NCBI GenBank assembly: GCA_902774035.1
Contig: CACYHA010000014.1
Span: 1-48,215, forward strand
Reading direction: 5' to 3'
DNA from: Oscillospiraceae bacterium
Lineage (GTDB): Bacteria > Bacillota > Clostridia > Oscillospirales > Acutalibacteraceae
Length of the DNA stretch: 48,215 bases
Shown here: positions 17,130-24,473 of the stretch, piece after piece
How positions within the stretch are numbered: the first letter of the stretch is position 1
How the letters are laid out: each line of letters begins with the position of its first letter
Notes under the pieces: model-generated
Told to the model about the DNA's origin: nothing
What the model saw: only the letters and a program-made list of their open reading frames with translations
Database searches by the model: none
Made by a program: the position numbers and the translations under genes

Positions 17130-18281
17130 TTGAACCAAACGGAACAACAAAAAGAAAAGGGCAACCCCATCGGTCGCTTCTTTTGGACAAATAAACGGCG
17201 CAGAGCAAAGAATCTCTACTTTTTGCTGATGCTGACAGTGGTGATCTTTGCCGTCGGCCTTGCTTATGTCAGCGCAAAGCTGACAAGGATCACCTATGAC
17301 GACAAGGACGATCCGGCGCCGGACGTCACGTATCAGGACGTGATCTATGACGAGGACGAGTACGAGATCATGCAAAGCATCGAATCCGCCGGCTCACTGA
17401 ACGACTATTTGAAAAAATGGGCCACCAACGGCGGCACCCCGATGAAGAGCAAAAACGTCATCAATGTGCTGCTGATCGGTCTGGATTCCGCAGACGGTCT
17501 CGAAAAAGGCGGGCGCTCCGACACGCTGATCCTCGTTTCTCTCAACAAAAAGACGAAGAAGATCAACATGACCTCCTTCTTCCGCGACACCTGGACCTAT
17601 ATCAATGTGCGCGGCAAGGACATGTACGGCAAGATCAACTCCTCCTATTTCTACGGCGGGGCCGAGACGCTGATCGACACGCTGGAAAAGGATTTCAAGA
17701 TCGACATCGACTACTATGTGGCCGTGGACTTTTCCTCCTTCACCGACATCATCAACGCCCTGGGCGGCCTGACGATCGACGTGGAGGAATATGAGGCGAA
17801 TTATATTCGCCGTACCTCGGTGCACAAGGATTTCCCCGTGGGCGAAAAGGTCAGGCTTAACGGCTGGGAGGCTCTGGTTTACGCGCGGATCCGCAAAAGC
17901 GACTCCGACAGCGACGTCAGCCGCACCCGCCGCCAGCGCAAGGTCATTATGGCGCTGATGGAATCCGCCAAAGGGGCTTCTCTCTCGCAGCTCAACGCGG
18001 CGGTGGACACTCTGTTCAAATACGTGAAGACGGACATCACCAAGATGGAGATTCTCTCCTACGGTGCCCAGGCGCTGACCAACGGCTGGATGAACTATGA
18101 GGTGCAGCAGACCACGATCGCGGACGAAGATGTGTTCCGCACCGGCTATGTCGGCTCCTCCTCCGTGGTGTTCATGGATTTTGAGCTGGCTGCCCAGCGT
18201 GTGCAGACCGGCATCTACGGCGAAAGCAATATCGTGCTCTCCCCCGACCGTGTGATCCCCTTCAACCTCGGAAAGTACTGA
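17130..18281 (+). CDS. LytR-CpsA-Psr (LCP) family cell-wall glycopolymer ligase
   Basis: A 383-residue membrane-anchored protein starting at TTG 17130 behind AAAGAAGG. The cytoplasmic N-terminus is basic, then one transmembrane segment (about residues 31-51, YFLLMLTVVIFAVGLAYVSA). The LCP domain covers about residues 108-285: NVLLIGLDSADG, GGRSDTLILVSLN (conserved Arg and Asp), FFRDTWTYI (conserved Arg), YYVAVDFSSFTDIINALGGLTIDV and YARIRKSDSDSDVSRTRRQR. LCP enzymes attach undecaprenyl-linked glycopolymers to peptidoglycan outside the cell. The polymer is unknown. Its stop overlaps the start of the next gene. Confidence 0.92.
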   Translation: MNQTEQQKEKGNPIGRFFWTNKRRRAKNLYFLLMLTVVIFAVGLAYVSAKLTRITYDDKDDPAPDVTYQDVIYDEDEYEIMQSIESAGSLNDYLKKWATNGGTPMKSKNVINVLLIGLDSADGLEKGGRSDTLILVSLNKKTKKINMTSFFRDTWTYINVRGKDMYGKINSSYFYGGAETLIDTLEKDFKIDIDYYVAVDFSSFTDIINALGGLTIDVEEYEANYIRRTSVHKDFPVGEKVRLNGWEALVYARIRKSDSDSDVSRTRRQRKVIMALMESAKGASLSQLNAAVDTLFKYVKTDITKMEILSYGAQALTNGWMNYEVQQTTIADEDVFRTGYVGSSSVVFMDFELAAQRVQTGIYGESNIVLSPDRVIPFNLGKY

Positions 18282-18958
18282 TGATGGAAGCAAACAGAAC
18301 CTACGACGCCGTGATCTTTGATTTTGACGGAACCCTCGTTGACACCGGCGAGGGTATTTTGAAAAGTCTGCAGTTTGCCTTTGAAGACCACGGTCGGCCC
18401 ATTCCGACGGCGGAAGACCTGAAAAAGTTCATCGGGCCGCCGATCTATTACAGCTTTACCACCTTTTACGACGTGAGCGAAGACGAGGTCGGCGATTACA
18501 TCAAAAGCTACCGCAGGCGGTACAGGGAAAAGGGCATTTACGAATGCCGCCTCTACGACGGGATGGAAGAGACGCTGCGTGCGCTCAGGGCCGGCGGCGT
18601 GAAGCTCGGCATCGCCTCGTCGAAGCCCCTGCATCTGATTTACGACGTGATGCGGGTCGTCGGCATCACCGAGCTGTTCGACGCGGTGGTCGGCACCATG
18701 CTCGACGACAGCCGCCACGAGGGCAAGGCCGATCTGGTGGACGAGAGCCGCCGCAAGCTCGGCGTGGAGGACAAGCGCCGCGTGCTGATGGTCGGCGACC
18801 GGTACTTTGACATCGACGGCGCGGCCGGCGCCGGGGTCGACAGCGCCGGGATGCTCTACGGCTACGGTTCGCGGGAAGAATTCGAAGCGCACGGCGCAAC
18901 ATTTGTTCTATCCCGGGCGAGCGACCTGTTGCCTGTGGTTTTTCCAAAAAATGCTTAA
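18281..18958 (+). CDS. HAD family hydrolase (phosphoglycolate phosphatase-like)
   Basis: A 225-residue HAD phosphatase. Motif I is DFDGTLVDTGEG (about residues 11-22, nucleophilic Asp), motif II is GIASSKP with Ser, and motif IV is VGDRYFDIDGAAGAG. The cap between motifs I and II is helical, as in phosphoglycolate phosphatase and PpaX. The physiological substrate is undetermined. It begins within the LCP stop (ATGATGG), so it is translationally coupled; an alternative start 3 nt later is equally good. A hairpin terminator follows. Confidence 0.9.
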   Translation: MMEANRTYDAVIFDFDGTLVDTGEGILKSLQFAFEDHGRPIPTAEDLKKFIGPPIYYSFTTFYDVSEDEVGDYIKSYRRRYREKGIYECRLYDGMEETLRALRAGGVKLGIASSKPLHLIYDVMRVVGITELFDAVVGTMLDDSRHEGKADLVDESRRKLGVEDKRRVLMVGDRYFDIDGAAGAGVDSAGMLYGYGSREEFEAHGATFVLSRASDLLPVVFPKNA

Positions 18959-18983
18959 AATGATTCTAATATAGAAAAATAAT

Positions 18984-19019
18984 ACCGTATTTTCATTCTA
19001 AAAAAGAAAATACGGTTTC
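18984..19019. terminator. terminator after HAD gene
   Basis: ACCGTATTTTC (18984-18994) pairs perfectly with GAAAATACGGT (19006-19016) across an 11-nt A-rich loop, followed by TTCTGTT. The T-tract is modest. It separates the gyrase-LCP-HAD run from mnmG. Confidence 0.6.
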
Positions 19020-19092
19020 TGTTCGATAAATGAAACGAAGTGGATGCGCAGTTCGTTTCAAAGATTTTTATTCAACGATTTTCGGAGACAGT

Positions 19093-20985
19093 ATGCAGTA
19101 TTTCGCAAAGGATTATGATGTGATCGTCATCGGCGCGGGACATGCCGGCATCGAAGCCGGTCTGGCTGCGGCGCGCCTCGGCGCAGCCGTCGGCGTGTTC
19201 ACGATCAATATGGACTGGGTGGGCAACATGCCTTGCAACCCCTCGATCGGCGGCACTTCCAAAGGACACCTGGTGCGCGAGATCGACGCCCTCGGCGGCG
19301 AGATGGGCCGCGCGGCCGACGCCAACACCCTGCAGAGCCGGATGCTCAACCGCGGCAAAGGTCCGGCGGTGCATTCCCTGCGCGCTCAGATCGACCGCCG
19401 ACGCTACAGCGAGCACATGAAGCAGATCATGGAGCGGCAGGACGGACTTGAGCTTGTTCAGGCCGAGATCGTGGATCTGCGGCGCACCGAGGACGGCCGC
19501 TGGCAGTGTCTGAGCCGGTTGGAAGCCCAATACACCGCGACCTGCGTCATCCTTGCCACCGGCACCTTTCTCGGCGGCCGGATCTATGTGGGCGACGTCT
19601 CCTATGAAGGCGGCCCGGACGGGATGTTTGCCGCCACCGCGCTTGCAAAGAGCCTGAAAGCGCTGCAGATTCCCCTGCGCCGCTTCAAAACCGGCACGCC
19701 TGCCCGCGTCAACCGGCGCAGCATCGACTTTGAAGGGCTCGAGCGGCAGGACGGCGATGCTGTCATCGTCCCCTTTTCCTTTGACGGCGATACCGCGCCG
19801 CAGAACCTTCTGCCCTGCTACATGACTTATACCAACGAGGAGACCAAGCGCGTCATCCTTGAAAATCTGGACCGCTCTCCCCTGTTCAGCGGCAAGATCG
19901 ACGGCGTCGGCCCGCGCTATTGCCCGAGCATCGAGGACAAGATCGTTCGGTTTTCCGAAAAAGAGCGTCACCAGCTCTTCATCGAACCCTGTGGTCTGCA
20001 TACCGAAGAGATGTATCTGCAGGGCATGTCGTCGTCCCTGCCGGAGGATGTGCAGCTCCGCTTTTTGCGGACGATCCCCGGGCTTTCTCACGTGCAGGTC
20101 ATGCGCACCGCCTACGCGATCGAATACGACTGCGTGGATCCGCTGGCGCTGCTGCCGACACTGGAATTCAAAGACCTCCCCGGACTTTACGGGGCCGGAC
20201 AGTTCAACGGCTCCAGCGGCTACGAGGAAGCGGCAGCCCAGGGGTTGATCGCCGGGATCAACGCCGCAAAAAAGGTCCAAAATAAGCCGCCTTTCGTGCT
20301 GGACCGCGCCAGCTCCTATATCGGCACCCTGATCGACGACCTTGTGACCCGCGGCTGTCAGGATCCCTACCGGATGATGACCTCCCGCTCGGAATACCGT
20401 CTGCTGCTGCGGCAGGACAACGCGGATCTGCGTCTGACGGCCATGGGTTACGAAATCGGCCTTGTCAGCGAGGAAAAATACCGGCGATTGCGCGAAAAAG
20501 AGGCGCAGATCGCCGCAGAGACCGCACGGATCGCGGCGGTTCCCATGCCGCCGGGCGACGCCCTGAACGAGATGCTTGTTTCACGTGAAACAGCGCCGCT
20601 GCAGACCGGCTGCCGTATGCTCGACCTGCTGCGCCGTCCGCAGATCGGCTACGACGATCTGGCGCCTTTCGACCCGGATCGACCGGATCTTCCCCGGGAA
20701 ATCTTCGAACAGGTGGAGATCACGATCAAATACGAGGGCTATATCAAACGTCAACAGGCACAGGCACAGGAGATGCGGCGGTTGGAAGAAAAGAAGCTCG
20801 ATCCGGCAACCGATTATACAACGATCACCGGCTTGCGCATGGAGGCGCAGGAGAAGCTCAACAAAGTCAAGCCCCGCAATCTCGGCCAGGCATCCCGGAT
20901 CTCCGGCGTCAGTCCGGCGGACATCTCCGTGCTGATGATCCATCTGCGCAAGCAGGAAGCCGAAAAACGCGCGGCGAAACAGTGA
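19093..20985 (+). CDS. mnmG: tRNA uridine-5-carboxymethylaminomethyl modification enzyme MnmG
   Basis: A 630-residue FAD enzyme that, with MnmE, modifies the wobble uridine of certain tRNAs. The FAD-binding Rossmann motif is VIVIGAGHAGIEAGLAAARLG (GxGxxG). Conserved blocks follow: NPSIGGTSKGHLVREIDALGG, GRIYVGDVSYEGGPDG, TGTPARVNRRSIDF, PGLYGAGQFNGSSGYEEAAAQGLIAGINA, RSEYRLLLRQDNADLRLT and the C-terminal GLRMEAQEKLNKVKPRNLGQASRISGV. The start at 19093 is preferred over the upstream ATG at 19030: it follows GGAGA and gives standard length. A perfect parS site lies in the codons for LVSRETA. Confidence 0.97.
   Translation: MQYFAKDYDVIVIGAGHAGIEAGLAAARLGAAVGVFTINMDWVGNMPCNPSIGGTSKGHLVREIDALGGEMGRAADANTLQSRMLNRGKGPAVHSLRAQIDRRRYSEHMKQIMERQDGLELVQAEIVDLRRTEDGRWQCLSRLEAQYTATCVILATGTFLGGRIYVGDVSYEGGPDGMFAATALAKSLKALQIPLRRFKTGTPARVNRRSIDFEGLERQDGDAVIVPFSFDGDTAPQNLLPCYMTYTNEETKRVILENLDRSPLFSGKIDGVGPRYCPSIEDKIVRFSEKERHQLFIEPCGLHTEEMYLQGMSSSLPEDVQLRFLRTIPGLSHVQVMRTAYAIEYDCVDPLALLPTLEFKDLPGLYGAGQFNGSSGYEEAAAQGLIAGINAAKKVQNKPPFVLDRASSYIGTLIDDLVTRGCQDPYRMMTSRSEYRLLLRQDNADLRLTAMGYEIGLVSEEKYRRLREKEAQIAAETARIAAVPMPPGDALNEMLVSRETAPLQTGCRMLDLLRRPQIGYDDLAPFDPDRPDLPREIFEQVEITIKYEGYIKRQQAQAQEMRRLEEKKLDPATDYTTITGLRMEAQEKLNKVKPRNLGQASRISGVSPADISVLMIHLRKQEAEKRAAKQ
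20577..20592. promoter_or_regulatory. parS: parS site (ParB-binding palindrome) inside mnmG
   Basis: TGTTTCACGTGAAACA is a perfect 16-bp palindrome matching the bacterial parS consensus. Spo0J-type ParB loads here as a CTP-dependent clamp and spreads. It is embedded in mnmG codons and lies about 11 kb from oriC, in the usual origin-proximal zone. Confidence 0.9.
20689..20702. promoter_or_regulatory. candidate Noc-binding site inside mnmG
   Basis: CTTCCCCGGGAAAT differs at two bases from the B. subtilis Noc-binding site ATTTCCCGGGAAAT as recalled. The right half (GGGAAAT) is intact. It may be a codon coincidence in mnmG, but it lies between parS copies and close to noc. Confidence 0.3.
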
Positions 20986-20992
20986 GGTACTT

Positions 20993-21718
20993 ATGGATTA
21001 CGAACCCCTGAATCGGGAAGCACTGCGGCAGCAGGCCGCATTGTTTCACGTGAAACTTGACGAAACGGCGCTGGAACGCTTTGCCGTCTATGCGCGCCTT
21101 CTGCAGGAATGGAACGAAAAGATCAATCTGACGGCCATCACGGCCACAGAGGAGATCCTCGTCAAGCATTTTTTGGACAGCCTGACGGTTTTGCCGCTGT
21201 TGGAGCTGCCGGAGGGTGCGAAGCTCATCGACGTGGGCACGGGCGCGGGTTTTCCGGGGCTGGCGCTGCTGATCGCCCGGCCGGATCTCAAGGTGACGCT
21301 GCTGGACAGCACAAAAAAGAAGCTGAACGTCTTGGAAGACATTCTGGCGCATCTCGGCCTTTCGGCGACGCTGCTGCACGCCCGGGCGGAGGATGCCGGC
21401 CGCGACCCGGCGCTTCGGGAACAGTTTGATGCGGCCACGGCCCGCGCCGTCGCAAATCTGCGGGAGCTGGCGGAATACTGCCTGCCGTTTGTGCGCGTCG
21501 GCGGCGTTTTTGCCGCGATGAAGAGCGCGAACGCCGAAGCCGAGCTGGCCGAGGCAAAACGGGCGCTGCATCTCCTTGCCGGAAAGGTCGGCCGTGTGGA
21601 AACCTTTCCGCTGGCTGACGCCGGAACGCGCACCGTGATCCTGATCCAAAAGAATGCGCCGCTTTCCGCGAAATATCCGCGGCCTTCGGCAAAAATTGCA
21701 AAAAATCCGCTCGGATAG
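20993..21718 (+). CDS. rsmG: 16S rRNA (guanine-527-N7) methyltransferase RsmG
   Basis: A 241-residue SAM-dependent methyltransferase modifying G527 of 16S rRNA. Conserved blocks are WNEKINLTAIT (residues about 39-49), KHFLDSLTVLPLL, the SAM-binding loop LIDVGTGAGFPGLALLIARPDLKVTLLDSTKKKLNVL, and ARAVANLRELAEYCLPFVRVGG. Length is normal. It starts 8 nt after the mnmG stop with a GTGAGGTACTT leader. A second parS copy lies in codons 17-22 (LFHVKL). mnmG-rsmG-noc is a standard Firmicutes run. Confidence 0.96.
   Translation: MDYEPLNREALRQQAALFHVKLDETALERFAVYARLLQEWNEKINLTAITATEEILVKHFLDSLTVLPLLELPEGAKLIDVGTGAGFPGLALLIARPDLKVTLLDSTKKKLNVLEDILAHLGLSATLLHARAEDAGRDPALREQFDAATARAVANLRELAEYCLPFVRVGGVFAAMKSANAEAELAEAKRALHLLAGKVGRVETFPLADAGTRTVILIQKNAPLSAKYPRPSAKIAKNPLG
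21042..21057. promoter_or_regulatory. parS: second parS-like site inside rsmG
   Basis: TGTTTCACGTGAAACT matches 15 of 16 bases of the parS palindrome, lacking only the last A. It is 465 bp from the perfect copy and also lies within coding sequence. Confidence 0.8.
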
Positions 21719-21764
21719 CGGCGAATCGAACGCTGCGCCGGCGAATTCGGGCGAACGAAAAGGT

Positions 21765-21793
21765 TGGACAAGCCTCCCGCATCGTGCTATAGT
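21765..21793 (+). promoter_or_regulatory. promoter of noc
   Basis: -35 TGGACA (21765-21770), a 17-nt spacer, and -10 TATAGT (21788-21793), in the 99-nt rsmG-noc gap. It suggests noc has its own promoter besides read-through. Confidence 0.6.
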
Positions 21794-21817
21794 TGGCATG
21801 ATAAGGGAGGTTTTTCT

Positions 21818-22621
21818 ATGTCCAACGAACCGCCGCGCACCGCCGGACAGGTGTTGCTGCTGCCAAATGAAATGATTTATCCGAATCCCAACCAGCCGCG
21901 CCGCGTCTTTGACCAGGCGGAGCTGGTGAATCTCGCCATCAGCATCCGCATGAACGGCATTTTGCAGCCCATCACGGTGCGCAAAACCGAACAGGGCTAC
22001 GAGCTGGTCAGCGGAGAACGGCGGCTGCGCGCGTCGCGACTTGCGGGAATGACAACCGTTCCCTGCATCGTGGTGGATGTGAACGACCTGAAATCCGCGA
22101 TCTTCTCGCTGATCGAAAACCTGCAGCGGCAAAATCTCGGCTATTTTGAAGAGGCCATGGCCATCGCGCGGCTGATGCAGGAGTTCGGCCTTTCGCAGGA
22201 GGACGCCGCGCGGCGGCTGGGGAAAGCGCCGTCCACCGTCTCCAACAAGCTGCGGCTGTTGACCCTTCCCAAACGCGCCCAACAGCTTCTGCGGGAAAAC
22301 GGGCTGTCCGAACGCCACGCGCGGGCGCTGCTGCGGCTGGAAAAAGGGGACATCCTGCCGGTTTTGGAAAAGGCGATCGCCAGACATTGGAACGTCGCCC
22401 AGACCGAGCGGTACATTGACGAGCTGCTGACGCGGAAGGATCCGCCAAAACGCACGACAAAACGAATGTTCAGCGACATAAAGATCTTTTTGAATACGAT
22501 CAGGGGCGCGTTTGACACGATGAAGAGTGCCGGGATCGACGCTGAGCTGGAGGAAGGGGAGACGGAGGATTTTTACTGCTATGAGATCAGGATCCCGAAG
22601 AAGGGAAAGAGGGGAGAGTGA
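21818..22621 (+). CDS. noc: ParB family nucleoid occlusion-like protein Noc
   Basis: A 267-residue CTPase clamp protein of the ParB/Noc family. The N-terminal domain has VSGERRLRASRLAG (CTP-binding arginine box) and IENLQRQNLGYFEEAMAI. The helix-turn-helix reads LGKAPSTVSNKLRLLTLP, then GLSERHARALLRLE. Two specificity positions carry the Noc-type residues (Lys in NKLRLL and Arg in SERHARAL) rather than the Spo0J-type Thr/His and Gly, so it is called Noc rather than ParB. The start at 21818 follows GGGAGG. No soj/parA or second parB follows, unlike in Bacillus. In B. subtilis Noc blocks division over the nucleoid; here the role is inferred. Confidence 0.8.
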   Translation: MSNEPPRTAGQVLLLPNEMIYPNPNQPRRVFDQAELVNLAISIRMNGILQPITVRKTEQGYELVSGERRLRASRLAGMTTVPCIVVDVNDLKSAIFSLIENLQRQNLGYFEEAMAIARLMQEFGLSQEDAARRLGKAPSTVSNKLRLLTLPKRAQQLLRENGLSERHARALLRLEKGDILPVLEKAIARHWNVAQTERYIDELLTRKDPPKRTTKRMFSDIKIFLNTIRGAFDTMKSAGIDAELEEGETEDFYCYEIRIPKKGKRGE

Positions 22622-22770
22622 GCGGAGGCTGAGGGAGCAAGGGGTAAAGGAAATAAGGGGTTGAGGGATTAAGTGAAGAGTTGAAAGTTGAAAGTTGAAA
22701 ATTGAACAGGGAACAGGGGGCAGGGGACAGGGGGGCAGGGAATAAGGGAATAAGGGAATGAGGAGCATAA
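22622..22770 (+). repeat. purine-rich low-complexity arm with potential G-quadruplex
   Basis: Short near-repeats fill this stretch: AGTTGAA copies (about 22677-22706), then G-runs at 22709-22740 in the pattern GGG-n4-GGGGG-n2-GGGG-n3-GGGGGG-n2-GGG, then GGGAATAA repeats. The G-run block fits a canonical G-quadruplex motif on the plus strand. There is no gene here. A C-rich mirror sequence lies at 24285-24400, the two flanking a low-GC cassette. Confidence 0.75.
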
Positions 22771-22805
22771 TAAAGAAAACCTCGACTTTAGAAACAGTTC
22801 GAGGC

Positions 22806-23027
22806 TTAAATGCTTTTATTTTCATGATGCAGACATAATATATAGTCCGTGGAACAATGATAAAGGTTGGAAAGTGTGATGAGATGGTGAATGGGTAATT
22901 CATTTGCTCCACGCTCATATCGTGCATACATTGTTTGTGATGTGCCAAGGATCGATGCGAGCTGTTCCTGCGTTAAATCATGATCTTCCCGTAGATCACG
23001 TAATCTTTTCAAGTAAGGATAGTTCAT
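22806..23027 (-). CDS. small XRE-type HTH regulator
   Basis: A 73-residue Cro/C1 helix-turn-helix protein, MNYPYLKRLRDLREDHDLTQEQLASILGTSQTMYARYERGANELP; the helix-turn-helix covers about residues 18-38. Its end, LITLSNLYHCSTDYILCLHHENK, is typical of stand-alone XRE regulators. The start at 23027 follows GGGAGGGTGAG. The gene is divergent from the lipoprotein gene. Two AGTAAA-n4-TTTACT palindromes lie between them, so it probably represses its own and its neighbour's promoter. Base composition is AT-rich compared with the core genes to the left. Confidence 0.85.
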   Translation of the reverse strand: MNYPYLKRLRDLREDHDLTQEQLASILGTSQTMYARYERGANELPIHHLITLSNLYHCSTDYILCLHHENKSI

Positions 23028-23048
23028 AAACTCACCCTCCCAAAAAAG

Positions 23049-23103
23049 ATTATAGCAAGTAAACAATTTTACTATTGACATTAGTAAATATTTTTACTAT
23101 AAT
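23049..23103. promoter_or_regulatory. divergent promoters of HTH and lipoprotein genes
   Basis: Rightward: a perfect -35 TTGACA (23075-23080), 17-nt spacer, and -10 TATAAT (23098-23103). Leftward: -10 TATAAT on the minus strand (23049-23054) with only a poor -35 at standard spacing, so that side may be weaker or regulator-dependent. Confidence 0.75.
23058..23098. promoter_or_regulatory. paired operators between HTH gene and lipoprotein gene
   Basis: There are two copies of AGTAAA-n4-TTTACT, at 23058-23073 and 23083-23098, 25 bp centre to centre. The second lies within the spacer of the rightward promoter and touches its -10. The first lies between the leftward -10 and the rightward -35. Likely binding sites of the adjacent XRE regulator. 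Confidence 0.7.
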
Positions 23104-23131
23104 AATTATAGATTGTAGTGGAGGTCATGAT

Positions 23132-23581
23132 ATGAAAAAGTTAAAACAATTCATTAGCATTTCGGTGTTGTTTGTTTTCCTGCTTTGTTTTACGGGATGC
23201 GGAGCCGGCAGAGATTCTCATGTATCTCAAGAAGCAACTTCTGTATATACAACAACGACAACCGAAAAAGTCAAAATGACTCGAAGTGAAGCCTTAGAAG
23301 TGTTAAACAGATACATATCGTTTCATGAGAGTAGTATTTTATTGAATCTTGCCAATCGAGCAGGAGTCAGTAGCGCAAAAAGTGTTTCGATTGCAACAAT
23401 CGAAGATGGAAATGGTATGGCTCATACTTTAGACGACTATGCTTTTACAATGAAAGGCCGTTTTTTTGGATATGACAGTTATGGAAATGTTGAAGGCATA
23501 TATAATTTTACTTTGGGTGCAGTTGTTGAAGAAAACGGAAATGTTAGACTTGCATCAAATCCATCTGTAATAAAACGATAA
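23132..23581 (+). CDS. putative lipoprotein
   Basis: A 149-residue protein with a lipoprotein signal: MKKLKQ, a hydrophobic stretch ISISVLFVFLLCF, and lipobox FTGC with Cys at about residue 24. A Thr-rich linker follows (TSVYTTTTTEKV). The mature domain, about 100 residues, contains ALEVLNRYISFHESSILLNLA and ends NVRLASNPSVIKR; no family was recognised. It would be anchored on the outer face of the membrane. The start at 23132 follows GGAGGTCATGAT. It is expressed from a strong promoter with two operator copies and sits next to an HTH regulator, suggesting an inducible surface function. Confidence 0.7.
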   Translation: MKKLKQFISISVLFVFLLCFTGCGAGRDSHVSQEATSVYTTTTTEKVKMTRSEALEVLNRYISFHESSILLNLANRAGVSSAKSVSIATIEDGNGMAHTLDDYAFTMKGRFFGYDSYGNVEGIYNFTLGAVVEENGNVRLASNPSVIKR

Positions 23582-23626
23582 AGTACAGAAAATGATACTT
23601 AAAAACGAAAGGAAGTCGGAACGAGT

Positions 23627-24202
23627 ATGTTAAGCGATCGAGATTTTCAAAAAACGGAAAACTACCCTGCGCCTGTGCTGGAAATCAAAAATCATGAAAT
23701 TGAGAAGGAACAACCTGATACAATTGAAACCAGTAAACAGCGGTTCGAAGAAGAAAAGCAACCGTCGAGAAAAAAACGCAGAGGAAGAGTCATTATTATT
23801 TCAATTGCAGCATTGGCTTTAATCTCCCTAATCGTAGGACTGATTGTCCTCAAACAAACTGAGCTTTATCGCATCGGAGTTAAAATGCAGCAGCAATATA
23901 AGTTTGCAGTACTCACGGTGGCAGATGACAATAGTTATATTATCTTAGATACAAACTCAAATGATAAGGATATTGAAAATGAACCATATTATCTTGCACA
24001 AGTCTATAGAAAAGAAGCCCAAGATACGTTGGATGGAATCCGTTTCATGAATGAAAAACTTGGTTTTTCATCCGCACTTTATGAAAAAATGATGCAGACG
24101 ACGTCGCTTATGGGAAGACAAACGGAAGAAAACAGACGTTACAGGATCAGTTGGACATATCACCCGGACAAAGGGCTTGAAGTTATGTACGAAAGGAAAT
24201 AG
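23627..24202 (+). CDS. single-pass membrane protein, unknown function
   Basis: A 191-residue protein. The N-terminal 50 residues are charged and cytoplasmic (lysine and glutamate rich), then RKKRRGR precedes one transmembrane helix (about residues 57-77, VIIISIAALALISLIVGLIVL). The extracellular domain (about 110 residues) includes QYKFAVLTVADDNSYIILDT and ends SWTYHPDKGLEVMYERK. No family was recognised. It is 45 nt downstream of the lipoprotein gene and shares its AT-rich composition, so the two probably form one operon and may act together at the cell surface. Confidence 0.6.
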   Translation: MLSDRDFQKTENYPAPVLEIKNHEIEKEQPDTIETSKQRFEEEKQPSRKKRRGRVIIISIAALALISLIVGLIVLKQTELYRIGVKMQQQYKFAVLTVADDNSYIILDTNSNDKDIENEPYYLAQVYRKEAQDTLDGIRFMNEKLGFSSALYEKMMQTTSLMGRQTEENRRYRISWTYHPDKGLEVMYERK

Positions 24203-24240
24203 CGTAGAGTTAGATTGAAAAACAAGAAAACGTTAGCGAA

Positions 24241-24268
24241 AAAGCAGCCATTTCGGTTGCTTTTTTTG
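24241..24268 (+). terminator. terminator after lipoprotein/membrane-protein operon
   Basis: Stem AAGCA-g-CC (24242-24249) with GG-t-TGCTT (24255-24262), loop about 5 nt, then a run of seven T. Confidence 0.8.
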
Positions 24269-24284
24269 TTTAGATTTTTAAGGG

Positions 24285-24400
24285 GTTAAACTCCATTTTC
24301 TATTTCTTACACCCTCAATCCCTTATTCCCTGCTCCCTCGTACTTTCTCCACACTCCCCTTATTCCCTCAATCCCTAATCCCTCCACCTTCCCACGAATT
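24285..24400 (-). repeat. pyrimidine-rich arm mirroring 22622-22770
   Basis: CCCTTATTCCC, CCCTCAATCCC and related short repeats are packed here. They are the reverse complement in style of the GGGAATAAGGG and GGGATTAAG repeats at 22622-22770. No gene is present. Together the arms bracket the HTH/lipoprotein/membrane-protein cassette. Confidence 0.7.
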
Positions 24401-24412
24401 CCCCATAACCCA

Positions 24413-24441
24413 TTGCTTTTTTCTCAGAATAATGTTACAAT
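24413..24441 (+). promoter_or_regulatory. promoter of zinc-ribbon membrane protein gene
   Basis: -35 TTGCTT (24413-24418), a 17-nt spacer, and -10 TACAAT (24436-24441), 33 nt before the TTG start. Confidence 0.7.
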
Positions 24442-24473
24442 ACTATAAATATGACTTTTGGGAGGGATTTCCT

